Source: Patescibacteria group bacterium (GTDB lineage: Bacteria; Patescibacteriota; Minisyncoccia; JAHIHE01; JAGLIN01). Taken from it: a stretch of 35,321 bases of DNA. The position numbers and the translations under genes were made by a program. The DNA lies in contig JAHYJV010000011.1 in assembly GCA_019428855.1 (NCBI GenBank), positions 1-35,321 of the forward strand. The letters run 5' to 3'. Position 1 is the first letter of the stretch. Every line of letters starts with the position of its first letter. This document shows, one piece after another, positions 9,201 to 19,392 of the stretch. A model generated the notes under the pieces. That model was not told the origin of the DNA. It worked only from the letters and a program-made list of their open reading frames with translations, and did no database searches.

Positions 9201-9528
9201 ATGGGCACTAGAAGGACACGGTGCCGCACATACTTTGCAGGAAGTACTAACTATAAAATCAGATGATGTCTTGGGAAGATCAAAGGCCTATGAATCTATT
9301 ATAAAAGGGGAGTCAATAAAGAGTCCTCATATTCCAGCTTCTTTTCATGTTTTAGTGAATGAACTGAAAGCTCTTGGCCTGAGTGTTGATCTTTTAGGTG
9401 CCAAGGAACAAAAAGTGGACGAGGAAGGCGAAGAAAACATTGAAAATGGTGACGATGAAAAGATGGAAGAAAAAATAGAAATCAAAAATAAAACAGAAAA
9501 TGATATTGCTTCTGCAGATAAGATCTAA
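6217..9528 (+). CDS. rpoB: DNA-directed RNA polymerase subunit beta
   Basis: Catalytic-core subunit of RNA polymerase, 1103 residues, of the compact form lacking large lineage insertions. The rifampicin region is fully recognisable at residues 387-445: [20 protein letters not shown], then [18 protein letters not shown] and [17 protein letters not shown]. Against the E. coli numbering, D516, H526 and S531 are wild type (D396, H406, S411), but S512 is Cys (C392). The later invariant motifs [16 protein letters not shown] and [20 protein letters not shown] are present. The last 45 residues are a low-complexity acidic/lysine tail. The ATG lies in A/T-rich DNA without a Shine-Dalgarno site. rpoC follows after 43 bp and is cotranscribed. 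Confidence 0.98.
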   Translation: [1103 protein letters not shown]

Positions 9529-9571
9529 ACGATGAATAAGCTTTATAGTTATAAATTAATTTTCAAAATAT

Positions 9572-12500
9572 ATGTCAAATATAGGAGCAAAAGTTGAAGA
9601 TTTCGAGGCAGTAAGATTAAAGCTTGCCAGTCCTGAAGCAATCTTAAATTGGTCTCATGGAGAAGTCTTAAAACCAGAAACAATAAATTATCGTACTCAG
9701 AGACCAGAAAAAGATGGATTGTTCTGTGAAAAAATATTTGGACCTACCAAAGATTGGGAGTGCTATTGTGGAAAATATAAAAGAATTAGATATAAAGGAA
9801 TTGTTTGCGATAAGTGTGGTGTGGAAGTTACAAAATCCATCGTCAGAAGAGAGAGGATGGGTTATATTAAACTGGCGGTGCCAATTTCGCATGTTTGGTT
9901 TTTAAGAGGTGTCCCCTCAAGTATTGGGCTTGTTTTGAATATGTCTATTCAAGAATTAGAAAGAGTTATTTATTTCGCAAGTTATTTGATTACCGAGGTT
10001 GATGAAGAAGGGAAAAAAGCCGTTGCTGAACAGATTGAAGCTGAATATAAATCAAAGATAAAAAGTGGAAAGGAAACTTTGACAATTCCTCAAATTAACG
10101 ATATTAAAGAGGCTAAAGATAAAGCCAAGGAAGAACTTAGAGGAATTAAAAAATTTAAAGTTATTTCTGAGATGGAATATAGGGATCTTTCTTTGAAATA
10201 CTCATCTATTTTCAAAGCTGATATAGGAACACATGCGATTCAGAGTGTTCTCCAAAATATAGATTTGAAGAAGTTGGTGAAAATTGTCGAAAAAGATATA
10301 GTCAAACTTGCGCCGTCTTCTGCACAAAGAAAAAAAATGATGAAAAGGTTAAATCTTGTGCAAGGATTTTTAAAAGCTGAAATTAAACCAGAGTGGATGT
10401 GCTTGAATGTTCTTCCTGTCATACCACCAGATCTTAGACCAATGGTTCAGCTTGATGGAGGAAGATTTGCAACATCTGATTTGAATGATTTATATAGAAG
10501 AGTGATTAATAGAAATAATCGTTTGAAAAAACTGATTGAGTTGGGAGCACCAGAAGTTATCTCTCGCAATGAAAAAAGAATGCTTCAGGAAGCAGTAGAT
10601 GCCTTAATTGACAACTCTGCTCGCAGAGGTCAAGCCACGATGGCCGCAACTGGAAAAAGAAGACAACTTCGATCTTTGGCAGACATGCTCAAGGGAAAAC
10701 AGGGTAGATTTCGTCAAAATCTTTTAGGCAAGCGTGTTGATTATTCCGCTCGTAGTGTTATTGTCGTTGGACCAAATTTGAGATTAGATCAATGTGGTCT
10801 GCCGAAAAAAATGGCTCTCGAGCTTTTCAAGCCGTTTGTGATGAAAGAATTAATTGAAGGAAATTATGCTTATAATGTTCGAAGTGCCAACAAATTAATT
10901 GATCAAGGAATTACAGAAGTTTGGGATATTCTTGAAGAAGTAATTAAGAATAAAACCGTTCTTTTGAATCGTGCTCCAACTTTACATCGTCTTGGTATTC
11001 AAGCTTTTTATCCAGTGTTAATTGAAGGAAAGGCTATTCAAATCCATCCGATGGTTTGTAAGGCGTTTAATGCAGATTTTGATGGAGATCAAATGGCAGT
11101 TCATCTTCCTTTGACCAAAGAAGCACAGAGAGAGTCGGCAGAGATTATGCTTTCGGCAAAAAATCTTTTAAAGCCAGCTTCTGGGGATCCGATCGTTGTA
11201 CCATCTCAAGACATTGTTTTAGGATGTTATTATATGACCAAAATCGTTGATGGTAAACTAGGAGAAGGAAAAGCTTTTAATGATTTTGAAGAAGCCGTCA
11301 TCTTGTATGAACTTGAGCAAATAGACTTGAGAGCAAAAATCAAATTGAGAAATAATTCATGGCTCAGCAAAGATGATCAAGCGAAAGTCAATAACAAGGA
11401 AGACTCTTTTATAGAAACATCTGTTGGAAGAATAATTTTTAACCAGCATCTCCCCAAAGAGCTTCTTTTAATTAATAAGTTGATGGATTCAGGTGCGTTG
11501 AAGGGTTTGATTTCAGATGCCTTTGATAAAATCGGACAAGAAAAAACCGTTTTGTTAATAGATACTATTAAACAACTTGGTTTCAAATATGCAACTAAAT
11601 CTGGATTAAGCTGGGGGATGGATGATGTGAAAACACCACCCTCAAAATTTAAGCTCTTTGAGCAAGGAGATAAGTTGATTGATGAACTCAGAGAACAGTA
11701 TGATGACGGTTTGCTAACGGAAAATGAAAGAAGAATAAAATCAATTGAGGTCTGGAATGACATTAAAGGAAAGATTGCCAAAGAAATTCCAAGTACTATT
11801 GGAGAAGAAAGTCCTGTAGCCTACATGATTAATTCTGGGGCAAGAAGCAATTGGGCAGTTGTCACTCAAATGGGTGGTATGAAAGGATTAGTCGTGAATC
11901 CTTCGGGAGAAACAATTGAACTGCCAATTAAGAGTAGCTTTAAAGAAGGTTTTAATGTGTTGGAATATTTCATTTCAACACATGGAACCAGAAAAGGAAT
12001 GGCAGATACCGCCCTCCGAACTGCCAGCGCAGGATACTTAACGAGAAGGCTTGTAGATGTTGCTCAAGATGTAATTATTCATGAAGCAGATTGTGGAGAC
12101 ACGGAAGGTGCGGAAATCATTGGTAGTGAGCATGTTGATATTGGCAGAACGCTGTCTATGAGAATTAGAGGAAAAACAACATTGAAAGATATTAAAGATC
12201 CGCAAACCAAGAAAATCATTGTGAAAAAGGGGGAACAGATTAACAAATATCAAGCTGATGATATACAAAAGGCTGGCATTGAAAGAGTATGGCTTAGAAA
12301 TGTCATTAAATGCAAAGCACAAAGAGGTTTATGCCAACAGTGTTATGGTTATGATCTTGGAAAAAATAAGCTTGTAGAAATTGGGCAAGCTGTTGGTATC
12401 GTTACTGCTCAGGCTATTGGAGAACCTGGAACCCAGTTGACGATGAGAACATTCCATAGCGGAGGTGTTGCTGGAAAAGATATTACACAAGGTCTTCCTC

Positions 12501-13273
12501 GAGTTGAAGAAATTTTTGAAGCAAGACTTCCAAAAGGTAAAGCTATAATTTCGGAGGTTGATGGAAAAGTTGACGACATTAAGGAGACACGAGATTCAAG
12601 AATTATTCAAATTAAATTCAAACCAAAAAATGAAGATTTAACTGCTGAAGAAAGAGCTAATGACATTATGGAATATGTAATTGACAAAGATATTTCAATT
12701 TTAGTTAAGAAAGGGGAGTTAATTAATGCCGGTCAGCAGTTAGTTGAAGGACATGTTGATTTACACGAGCTTTTTAATCTCAAGGGTATTACTGAGATTC
12801 AAAATTATATCGTGAAAGAAGTGCAACAGGTATACACTTCGCAGGGTGAAGGAATTGATGATAAACATATTGAAATCATCATCAGACAAATGCTTTCGCG
12901 GGTTAAAATTACAGATTCTGGTGATACTAATTTGTTAATGGGAGATGTTGTTGAAAAGGCACAATTTCTCGAAGCTAATGAAGCTGTTGAAAAAGAAAAT
13001 GAAGGAAAGACGGGGGTTACAGATAAACTTAAAAAAGTTGCCGTGGCGGAGCAATTATTGCTCGGGATTACCAAAGCATCTTTGACTACAGAAAGTTTCT
13101 TATCAGCCGCTTCTTTTCAGGAAACTGCACGCGTTTTGATTAATGCCGCCGTCACTGGTAAAGAAGATAAACTTCGAGGATTGAAAGAAAATGTTATCAT
13201 CGGAAGATTAATTCCATCTGGAACGGGATATTTCAGAAATATTAATAAAAAGAAAGAAGAAATTGTAGATTAG
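9572..13273 (+). CDS. rpoC: DNA-directed RNA polymerase subunit beta'
   Basis: Holds the active-site magnesium of RNA polymerase in the invariant [12 protein letters not shown] motif (D502, D504 and D506). The N-terminal zinc finger is intact (C64, C66, C79, C82), as is the second zinc site built from CGDTEG and the later [13 protein letters not shown] segment. The bridge helix and trigger loop region reads [18 protein letters not shown] and later [16 protein letters not shown]. At 1233 residues it is close to the Gram-positive size, with no large insertion. A strong terminator follows 40 bp after the stop, so the operon consists of rpoB and rpoC only; the rplJ and rplL genes often found upstream are absent here. 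Confidence 0.98.
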   Translation: MSNIGAKVEDFEAVRLKLASPEAILNWSHGEVLKPETINYRTQRPEKDGLFCEKIFGPTKDWECYCGKYKRIRYKGIVCDKCGVEVTKSIVRRERMGYIKLAVPISHVWFLRGVPSSIGLVLNMSIQELERVIYFASYLITEVDEEGKKAVAEQIEAEYKSKIKSGKETLTIPQINDIKEAKDKAKEELRGIKKFKVISEMEYRDLSLKYSSIFKADIGTHAIQSVLQNIDLKKLVKIVEKDIVKLAPSSAQRKKMMKRLNLVQGFLKAEIKPEWMCLNVLPVIPPDLRPMVQLDGGRFATSDLNDLYRRVINRNNRLKKLIELGAPEVISRNEKRMLQEAVDALIDNSARRGQATMAATGKRRQLRSLADMLKGKQGRFRQNLLGKRVDYSARSVIVVGPNLRLDQCGLPKKMALELFKPFVMKELIEGNYAYNVRSANKLIDQGITEVWDILEEVIKNKTVLLNRAPTLHRLGIQAFYPVLIEGKAIQIHPMVCKAFNADFDGDQMAVHLPLTKEAQRESAEIMLSAKNLLKPASGDPIVVPSQDIVLGCYYMTKIVDGKLGEGKAFNDFEEAVILYELEQIDLRAKIKLRNNSWLSKDDQAKVNNKEDSFIETSVGRIIFNQHLPKELLLINKLMDSGALKGLISDAFDKIGQEKTVLLIDTIKQLGFKYATKSGLSWGMDDVKTPPSKFKLFEQGDKLIDELREQYDDGLLTENERRIKSIEVWNDIKGKIAKEIPSTIGEESPVAYMINSGARSNWAVVTQMGGMKGLVVNPSGETIELPIKSSFKEGFNVLEYFISTHGTRKGMADTALRTASAGYLTRRLVDVAQDVIIHEADCGDTEGAEIIGSEHVDIGRTLSMRIRGKTTLKDIKDPQTKKIIVKKGEQINKYQADDIQKAGIERVWLRNVIKCKAQRGLCQQCYGYDLGKNKLVEIGQAVGIVTAQAIGEPGTQLTMRTFHSGGVAGKDITQGLPRVEEIFEARLPKGKAIISEVDGKVDDIKETRDSRIIQIKFKPKNEDLTAEERANDIMEYVIDKDISILVKKGELINAGQQLVEGHVDLHELFNLKGITEIQNYIVKEVQQVYTSQGEGIDDKHIEIIIRQMLSRVKITDSGDTNLLMGDVVEKAQFLEANEAVEKENEGKTGVTDKLKKVAVAEQLLLGITKASLTTESFLSAASFQETARVLINAAVTGKEDKLRGLKENVIIGRLIPSGTGYFRNINKKKEEIVD

Positions 13274-13312
13274 ATTTATTTTGCAAGAGGATGTAAATCG
13301 CAGCAAATCATT

Positions 13313-13340
13313 AGCTCCACTCTCCTGGGTGGAGCTTTTT
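13313..13340 (+). terminator. Intrinsic terminator of the rpoBC operon
   Basis: AGCTCCAC (13313-13320) pairs perfectly with GTGGAGCT (13329-13336) around an 8-nt loop, followed directly by a T-run. It separates rpoC from the downstream membrane-protein gene. Confidence 0.9.
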
Positions 13341-13690
13341 GTATGAGCAATTATTTTCTCAGAAATAAACCCGCAAGCACAATCCTATAAAAACTAATCA
13401 ATTACTTTTATCCAGAAGAACTATAAACAACGCTGGACAATCAAATATGTAATTTAATTAATTTCAATTAATAGACTATTGAGATAAATTAGTATATAAT
13501 ATTAGTAAGCAGAGTAATTCAGATGTTATTACAATCTCAAATCCGCACAGGGTATCCAGTCTCTGAAAATAAATTTAAAAGATCGTCTTGAATAATCCAA
13601 AAATATCAGGCGATAATAGATAGAAAATATACTATATTTTTTCGCTTTATTTCATAAAATTTTACAAATAATCCATTTAAAATTAAAAAT
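13341..13690. other. 350-bp intergenic region between rpoC and the NusA-like/VIT gene
   Basis: No open frame of note and no tRNA could be found. The region contains the candidate promoter at 13472-13500, followed by a leader of about 180 nt. Weak pairings in it (for example TCCAG/CTGGA around 13410-13440) are too short to claim as structure. Confidence 0.5.
13472..13500 (+). promoter_or_regulatory. Candidate promoter of the NusA-like/VIT membrane protein gene
   Basis: TAGACT (13472-13477, 4 of 6 consensus bases) and a perfect TATAAT (13495-13500) are spaced by 17 bp. Because the rpoBC terminator lies upstream, this gene needs its own promoter, which supports the call. Confidence 0.5.
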
Positions 13691-16600
13691 ATGGGAAAAG
13701 AATTTGAGTATTTATTGGATACCGTTCTGAATCGCGGTATAAAACATTTTGAAATAATTTCTGCGATTCAAACAATGGTTTTACAAGAATATACCACTCG
13801 TTATCCAGAAAATCCGGGTGGAGTTGAAGTGATTGTTAATGAAAATACTGGAGATGTACGCTTAATGCTAAGCAAGACTGATATAACTCCAGCTGATTTT
13901 TCAACCATAGCAAGTCAAATTGCACTACAGGTCTTGATTCAAAAATTAAAGAAAAGTGAAGATGAAATTTCACAGCACTCACAAATTTCTCCATCTTCTC
14001 CAGCATTTCAAGTTCCCAAAGAATCAGAGAGTGATATTTACATGGGGGCTATCAATTGGGTTTTAAGCTTTTTGTTTTGGGCATATAATGGTTTTTATAT
14101 TGTGTTGATATCATTATATTTCCTTTATTCCACATTTTCCAAAAGCTATCGAGAGGAGATTGGAAGTTTATTTCTTGATGGTGGCTTAGCAAGAAGATTT
14201 ACCGTGCTGATAATTTTGGCAGTTCCTTGTCTTAGTTTTTACATCGCCTACAAATTGCAAAAAACAAAAAAAGAATTGCAAATCAATAAAATTATTTTTC
14301 AGTTTGAATTGCCACTGATTATTATTTTGATATTTTCACTTTTTGTTCTCGAAAATGCGCCTTTGGCAGTTTGGTTTTTTATTAACATAATTATTTTTTT
14401 TATTGGCATTTTTTTCCTAGATTCTTTAAAAATAAAAACTTATTCTCTGCGACAAAAATGGGTAATTTTCATCTTAAAACAAGCAATTCTAATTTCAGCA
14501 GTATATCTCATCTTCTTATATTTGTTCATCATTCCTATATTAATTAAAACTTCTATATCCTATATCTCGGTTCATTTTATTTTTGCAGACATCTTCGCGA
14601 TATTTCTCAGATTGATTTTAATTATTTTATGCGGTTTATTGTTAGCTTTTCCTTTCTTGATTACATATCTGATTTTCAAATCATTTCGTTATGCTCAACT
14701 GGATTTGGCAAAAGAAGTTAGTACCGAAAAGTTAAAGAGAGCTAATATTATTATAGCCCTAGCTTGGATTTTTCTTGTTTTTGTTTTTTCATATCAACCA
14801 AATTCTGGTCTGGTTCAAAAACTTGAAGATTATAAATCTTTGGAAAATTTTGAACAAAGAGAAGATATTGCTCGGCAAATTATTGAAAAAAAATCAAAAA
14901 TTGAAAAGGAATTAACAGAAATTTCTAAAGAGAAAAGTTCGTATAATATTGATAAAAATAATGATTTTCTGAAGAATGCCTATCGAAAGGAGTTTAAATT
15001 TGATAATACTTTAGCTGGGATTATTCAGAAAGCATTTATCGAGCTTGCTTATCCTTTCGTATATCAGGGAACTTATGACAGATATGGGGAAGCGCTTTTG
15101 AATTACAAATATATCTTTGGGTATGAGTTCGGACAAGAAGGAAAAATTATAAATCAATCAAAAAAAATTCAGCTTGTTTCTCGCAAGATTCATGCCGTTA
15201 CGGAACATCAAGGAGCGTTGGCCACTGTCAGTATTGAGGAAGAGTTTAAAAATACTGTTACTGCAAATCAGGAAGTGGTTTATGAATTCTCGCTTCCAGC
15301 CAATGCCGTAATTATGGATTTGAAGCTTGGTGCCGATTTAGAGTTCGATGGTGTGATTGCTCCGCGTGGGGCCGCTGGAAAAGTTTATCAGGCTCAACTT
15401 GTTCAAAGACGGGATCCTGCCATCTTGGAACAAACTGGACCAAGACAATATCGTTTACGAGTATTCCCTATTCCGAGCAAGAATGATCGAACAACTCTCG
15501 GTGGTAAAAATCAAAAAGTTAAATTCTCCTATGTCACTGAAATAACTTCAAAAGGATATGCCTTGCCGATTTATTCGAAGAAGCAAAATATCAACATTGA
15601 TGATTCGACAGAGATATCTTATTATTTAGATGCTCAGTCTGTTGCTACTAATGGCGATAGTCCATATGTGTTCAACTCATCGTTCACCAATGATAATTTA
15701 TGCAATCTATCAACTGTCTTGGAAGTTAAAGAAAAACCAGTTGATTATATGCCACTTCAGCTTGCAGGCGAAGCAGAAATTAAACCAGTTGATAATATTC
15801 TTGCTCAATTAATTCCATATAAAAATTTCACGGAGCTTAATGCTAGCTATCGATGTGACAAGGAGTTTGGTATTAACTTAATGGGTGCCTTGAAAAATTC
15901 AAAATTTGCTGTTCTTTTTGATGCATCTTATGAGAACAAGGATAATTTGTTCTTGGATGATTTTATAAACAATCTCAAAACTGAAGAAAACTTGCTCAAA
16001 AATAATACAATCGATTTTTATCTATTTAATGATATGCTGAGTAAAAAGAGAACACTGGTTAAAGATCAATTAGATAATTTATCTGATGTGATATATTTTG
16101 GAACAAGTGAGTGGACGAGTCAAATTAAAGAAATCGAAAATCAATATGATTTTATCATTGTCTTTACTTTAGATAGTAAGGTTTTAACTCAGAAAGACAA
16201 TTTAAGTGCTAATAATAAAGCTCCGTTATATATCATTCACAAGGACAATATTGTTCCTCCTTATTCAGCTGAAGTGTCAAATTATATAATGCAAAGTGGA
16301 GGAAAAGTTGCTCTTAATCTCAATGAGGTGATTTCACATTATGTTTTGACAAAACAATTGCGATTTAAAAATTCAGCAAGTCATATCGCATTTAACCCTT
16401 ACTGGATTGTTTCTGTTCCTAATTATGCCCAGAGTTATTTTGATCCTCAAAAGGCTTTAGATTTCTTTTATGTGAAAACAAATGAGAGTGATCCACTACT
16501 GTATTTTATTGATAAAGCCTATCTTGATAAAGTGCTAAGTTCTTATCAAGGTAGCTTGGAAAATGATTTAAAACTTGCGGATAGTTTCCACTATTTTTCG

Positions 16601-16933
16601 CAAAAGAATCACATTGTGTCGCCATATTCTTCACTCTTGGCTTTGGTAAATAAACAGCAAATGCAGGAATTAAAAAATGCATCTCAAGATCGTGATCGTT
16701 ATTCATATGAAATTCCAGATACGCGTAGTACAACTCTTCAGCAGAGCGGTAAAATCGAAGGATGGGGCTCTAAAGAAGCACCCCAATACATTCCAAAAGA
16801 TAATGGGCCTGTTGCAATTAGATATGTGTCTTGGTTTATTATTGTTAATGTCGGCATTATTATCTTGGCGATCGTTGTTCGCTTAATCCTCAGATATCGA
16901 AAAAAGTATTTGAAAAAAACTCGAAAAAGATAG
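13691..16933 (+). CDS. Multidomain membrane protein: NusA-N-terminal-like domain, polytopic membrane region, VIT-like domain, C-terminal anchor
   Basis: A 1080-residue protein of unusual make-up. Residues 1-93 resemble the RNA-polymerase-binding N-terminal domain of NusA: VEVIVNENTGDVRLM (45-59) matches the VEVxIDRxTG strand, and DFSTIASQIALQVLIQKLKK (69-88) matches NusA's DFGRIAAQTAKQVIIQ helix. The roughly 40-residue middle of that domain is missing. About seven or eight hydrophobic helices follow (122-367). A charged coiled-coil-like segment leads to a VIT-like domain (about 495-620) with FSLPANAVIMDLKLG and RRDPAILEQTGPRQYRLRVF, as in the large membrane proteins of PEP-CTERM/exosortase systems. 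A VWA-like fold may follow (about 735-850), but its metal site is degenerate (FDASYENK). The C-terminus is one helix (1045-1067) and a basic tail. Start chosen at the first ATG; own promoter and terminator. Function unknown. Confidence 0.75.
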   Translation: MGKEFEYLLDTVLNRGIKHFEIISAIQTMVLQEYTTRYPENPGGVEVIVNENTGDVRLMLSKTDITPADFSTIASQIALQVLIQKLKKSEDEISQHSQISPSSPAFQVPKESESDIYMGAINWVLSFLFWAYNGFYIVLISLYFLYSTFSKSYREEIGSLFLDGGLARRFTVLIILAVPCLSFYIAYKLQKTKKELQINKIIFQFELPLIIILIFSLFVLENAPLAVWFFINIIIFFIGIFFLDSLKIKTYSLRQKWVIFILKQAILISAVYLIFLYLFIIPILIKTSISYISVHFIFADIFAIFLRLILIILCGLLLAFPFLITYLIFKSFRYAQLDLAKEVSTEKLKRANIIIALAWIFLVFVFSYQPNSGLVQKLEDYKSLENFEQREDIARQIIEKKSKIEKELTEISKEKSSYNIDKNNDFLKNAYRKEFKFDNTLAGIIQKAFIELAYPFVYQGTYDRYGEALLNYKYIFGYEFGQEGKIINQSKKIQLVSRKIHAVTEHQGALATVSIEEEFKNTVTANQEVVYEFSLPANAVIMDLKLGADLEFDGVIAPRGAAGKVYQAQLVQRRDPAILEQTGPRQYRLRVFPIPSKNDRTTLGGKNQKVKFSYVTEITSKGYALPIYSKKQNINIDDSTEISYYLDAQSVATNGDSPYVFNSSFTNDNLCNLSTVLEVKEKPVDYMPLQLAGEAEIKPVDNILAQLIPYKNFTELNASYRCDKEFGINLMGALKNSKFAVLFDASYENKDNLFLDDFINNLKTEENLLKNNTIDFYLFNDMLSKKRTLVKDQLDNLSDVIYFGTSEWTSQIKEIENQYDFIIVFTLDSKVLTQKDNLSANNKAPLYIIHKDNIVPPYSAEVSNYIMQSGGKVALNLNEVISHYVLTKQLRFKNSASHIAFNPYWIVSVPNYAQSYFDPQKALDFFYVKTNESDPLLYFIDKAYLDKVLSSYQGSLENDLKLADSFHYFSQKNHIVSPYSSLLALVNKQQMQELKNASQDRDRYSYEIPDTRSTTLQQSGKIEGWGSKEAPQYIPKDNGPVAIRYVSWFIIVNVGIIILAIVVRLILRYRKKYLKKTRKR

Positions 16934-16948
16934 GATAGAATAACAAAT

Positions 16949-16983
16949 AAAAAGGTGGTTCTTGATAAAGACCACCTTTTTTA
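16949..16983 (+). terminator. Intrinsic terminator after the NusA-like/VIT gene
   Basis: AAAGGTGGT (16951-16959) pairs with ACCACCTTT (16971-16979), extended inward by CTT/AAG with one bulged base, then a run of T. Confidence 0.88.
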
Positions 16984-16987
16984 TTCT

Positions 16988-17016
16988 TTGCCTAAGATTA
17001 AATTTTAAGCTATAAT
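16988..17016 (+). promoter_or_regulatory. Candidate promoter of the ftsK-rodZ-recA genes
   Basis: TTGCCT (16988-16993) and a perfect TATAAT (17011-17016) are spaced by 17 bp, placed directly after a terminator. The expected leader before the ftsK ATG is about 24 nt. Confidence 0.5.
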
Positions 17017-17046
17017 AAAAAGGTAAAAATAAGAAGTAATAAGTAT

Positions 17047-19374
17047 ATGGCAAGAAGAAAAAGAAGAAAAAGAGGATATAGTGGTCCCGCGTTTAGGCTA
17101 CCTCAGCTTGAAATTAGTGCTGAGATTAAAAAGGATGTAATTGCGATTTTTCTTTTAGTCTTCGCTCTTTTAAGCTTTTTAAGTTTTTTTGATTTAGCGG
17201 GAGGATTAGGAGGAAAAATTAGTGAAATAATCAAACTATTGTTTGGTTGGGGATTTATTTTGTTTCCCTTCGCTTTGATATCATGGGGTTGGAAGATGAT
17301 TAAATCAGAGAGTATTTTCGATAGTAAGTCTTCTCTTTTTGGGATTATAATTCTGACACTGTCACTTCTTTCTTTATTGCATCTTTTTTATGAACCTTTT
17401 TTGATGTTTTCTTTGGCAAAATCAGGCTCTGGTGGAGGATTTTTGGGTGCAGGACTCGCATGGATATTAATCAGTCTAATTGGAAAGTGGGGATCTCTGG
17501 TGATAATTTTTGCCATGATAACTATCTCTGTTCTTTTGATATTTGACATCTCATTTGTGAACTTGCTGTCAAAATTCAAATTTTCAAAAATAAATAATGG
17601 CATTAGTCTTATTAAAAAGAAAAAAGAATCAGAAACACCAGCAGATCAAAATGATGACGAAGAAGAATTATCAGAAGACGAAGGGGAATATGAAGAGGAA
17701 GTTGTTGTTGATGTTTTGCCAAAAGAAAAAAAAGGAATTATATCTTCGCTCAAAGATAAATTATCCTTGAAAAATCGCGTGCCAGAGTTTTCAATTAAAC
17801 CGCTAGCAGATGATGAAACTTATTTAGAAGAGACAAATAAATATGAAGAACCAGAAGAAAATCAAGATAATAACATAGACAAAGACTTTCGAGAAAGTGC
17901 AGGTGTTGGAGGAGATAAAAATAAAAATTGGCTCCTTCCAGGCATAAACCTGTTAGAGGGAGGGGATAGCAAGTCAACGAGTGGAGACATTAAAGCTAAT
18001 TTAAATATCATCAAGGTTACGCTCGCTAATTTTGGAATTGAAGTTGAAATGGGTGAAGTTAAAGTAGGCCCAACTGTAACGCAATATAAGCTGAAGCCTG
18101 CGGTTGGAATTAAATTAAGCAGAATTACTTCTTTGCAAAATGATCTAGCCCTTGCTTTAGCTGCTCATTCTCTGCGGCTGGAAGCACCGATTCCTGGAAA
18201 ATCATGGGTTGGGTTGGAATTGCCAAATAAGTCGGTCGGTATGGTTAGACTGAAGAGCATGCTTTTATCTTCAGAATTAAAGGACAATAAAGCTAAATTA
18301 AATGTGATTCTCGGAAGAGATGTGTCCGGAAGTGCAATTTTTGCTAATCTGGAAAAAATGCCTCATCTTATGATTGCCGGCTCGACAGGAAGTGGTAAAA
18401 CTGTTTGTATCAACACCTTGATTACGGGTCTTCTCTTTCAAAACTCTCCAGAAAAATTGAAATTTATTATGATAGATCCAAAAAGAGTTGAACTTACTCC
18501 CTATGATGAGATTCCACATCTTTTAACACCTGTTATAACAGATCCAGAAAAAGCCGTTAATTCATTGAAATGGGCGATTGGTGAGATGGAAAAAAGGTAT
18601 GAAACTTTAAGTCACCTCGGTTGCCGAAATATTGAATCTTATAATACGGCAGTTGAAACAAAGTATACTCAAAGAGAGATTCTCCCGTATATAATTATTG
18701 TGATTGATGAGCTGGCAGATTTAATGGCAACTCACGGAAGAGAAGTGGAGGCGACTATCGTTCGGCTTGCTCAAATGGCCAGAGCAGTCGGAATTCATTT
18801 AGTGCTTTCGACACAAAGGCCTTCTGTTGAAGTTATTACGGGATTGATTAAGGCAAATGTTACCACAAGAATTGCCTTTCAGGTTGCCAGCCAAATTGAT
18901 TCTCGGACCATTCTTGATATGTCTGGTGCAGAAAAACTATTAGGAAGCGGAGACATGCTTTATTTATCTGGTGATTCAAATAAACCCAGAAGAATTCAAG
19001 GAGTATTCATTTCAGAAAATGAAGTGAGAAAAGTAGTTGAATTTTTGAAAAATCAAAAGGAAGAAGAAAACGAATATATTGAAGAAATCGTAAAAAATAA
19101 TAAAACAAATTCAGAATCTGATTTTGACCAAGATGATGAAGAGGACAGGCGTTTCAATGAAGCCGTTGAGTTTGTGAGAGACGCAGGAAAGGCCTCGGCA
19201 TCTTTGCTCCAAAGAAGAATGAGGGTTGGCTATTCGCGTGCTGCTCGATTACTTGATTTAATGGAAAACAAAGGAATAATTGGTCCTGGAAGTGGATCAA
19301 AGCCGCGCGAAGTTTATGCTGACATGGAAAGCGGAGAAGAAATAAAAACAGAAGAAGGAGAATTAGAAGAATAA
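17047..19374 (+). CDS. ftsK: DNA translocase FtsK/SpoIIIE
   Basis: Septum-located motor that pumps chromosomal DNA during division. The very basic N-terminus (MARRKRRKRG) is followed by four or five transmembrane helices within residues 30-168. An acidic, poorly conserved linker (about 195-290) comes next, then the alpha domain, then the RecA-like motor with Walker A GSTGSGKT (445-452) and Walker B IIIVIDEL (549-556). The STQRPSVEVITGLIKANVTT segment (588-607) is typical. A winged-helix gamma domain (about 700-757; RRMRVGYSRAARLLDLME) would read orienting DNA sequences. A 20-residue acidic tail ends the protein. At 775 residues it is the short SpoIIIE-like size. Eighteen bases separate it from the RodZ-like gene. 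Confidence 0.97.
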   Translation: MARRKRRKRGYSGPAFRLPQLEISAEIKKDVIAIFLLVFALLSFLSFFDLAGGLGGKISEIIKLLFGWGFILFPFALISWGWKMIKSESIFDSKSSLFGIIILTLSLLSLLHLFYEPFLMFSLAKSGSGGGFLGAGLAWILISLIGKWGSLVIIFAMITISVLLIFDISFVNLLSKFKFSKINNGISLIKKKKESETPADQNDDEEELSEDEGEYEEEVVVDVLPKEKKGIISSLKDKLSLKNRVPEFSIKPLADDETYLEETNKYEEPEENQDNNIDKDFRESAGVGGDKNKNWLLPGINLLEGGDSKSTSGDIKANLNIIKVTLANFGIEVEMGEVKVGPTVTQYKLKPAVGIKLSRITSLQNDLALALAAHSLRLEAPIPGKSWVGLELPNKSVGMVRLKSMLLSSELKDNKAKLNVILGRDVSGSAIFANLEKMPHLMIAGSTGSGKTVCINTLITGLLFQNSPEKLKFIMIDPKRVELTPYDEIPHLLTPVITDPEKAVNSLKWAIGEMEKRYETLSHLGCRNIESYNTAVETKYTQREILPYIIIVIDELADLMATHGREVEATIVRLAQMARAVGIHLVLSTQRPSVEVITGLIKANVTTRIAFQVASQIDSRTILDMSGAEKLLGSGDMLYLSGDSNKPRRIQGVFISENEVRKVVEFLKNQKEEENEYIEEIVKNNKTNSESDFDQDDEEDRRFNEAVEFVRDAGKASASLLQRRMRVGYSRAARLLDLMENKGIIGPGSGSKPREVYADMESGEEIKTEEGELEE

Positions 19375-19392
19375 AATATTTAATAACGATTT

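Noticed and set aside
11377-11781. Long antisense open frame (134 codons) inside rpoC
   Set aside because: It lies entirely within the well-conserved rpoC frame on the opposite strand and its translation has no recognisable pattern. Similar shadows occur inside rpoB, ftsK, the GlmU-like gene and others.
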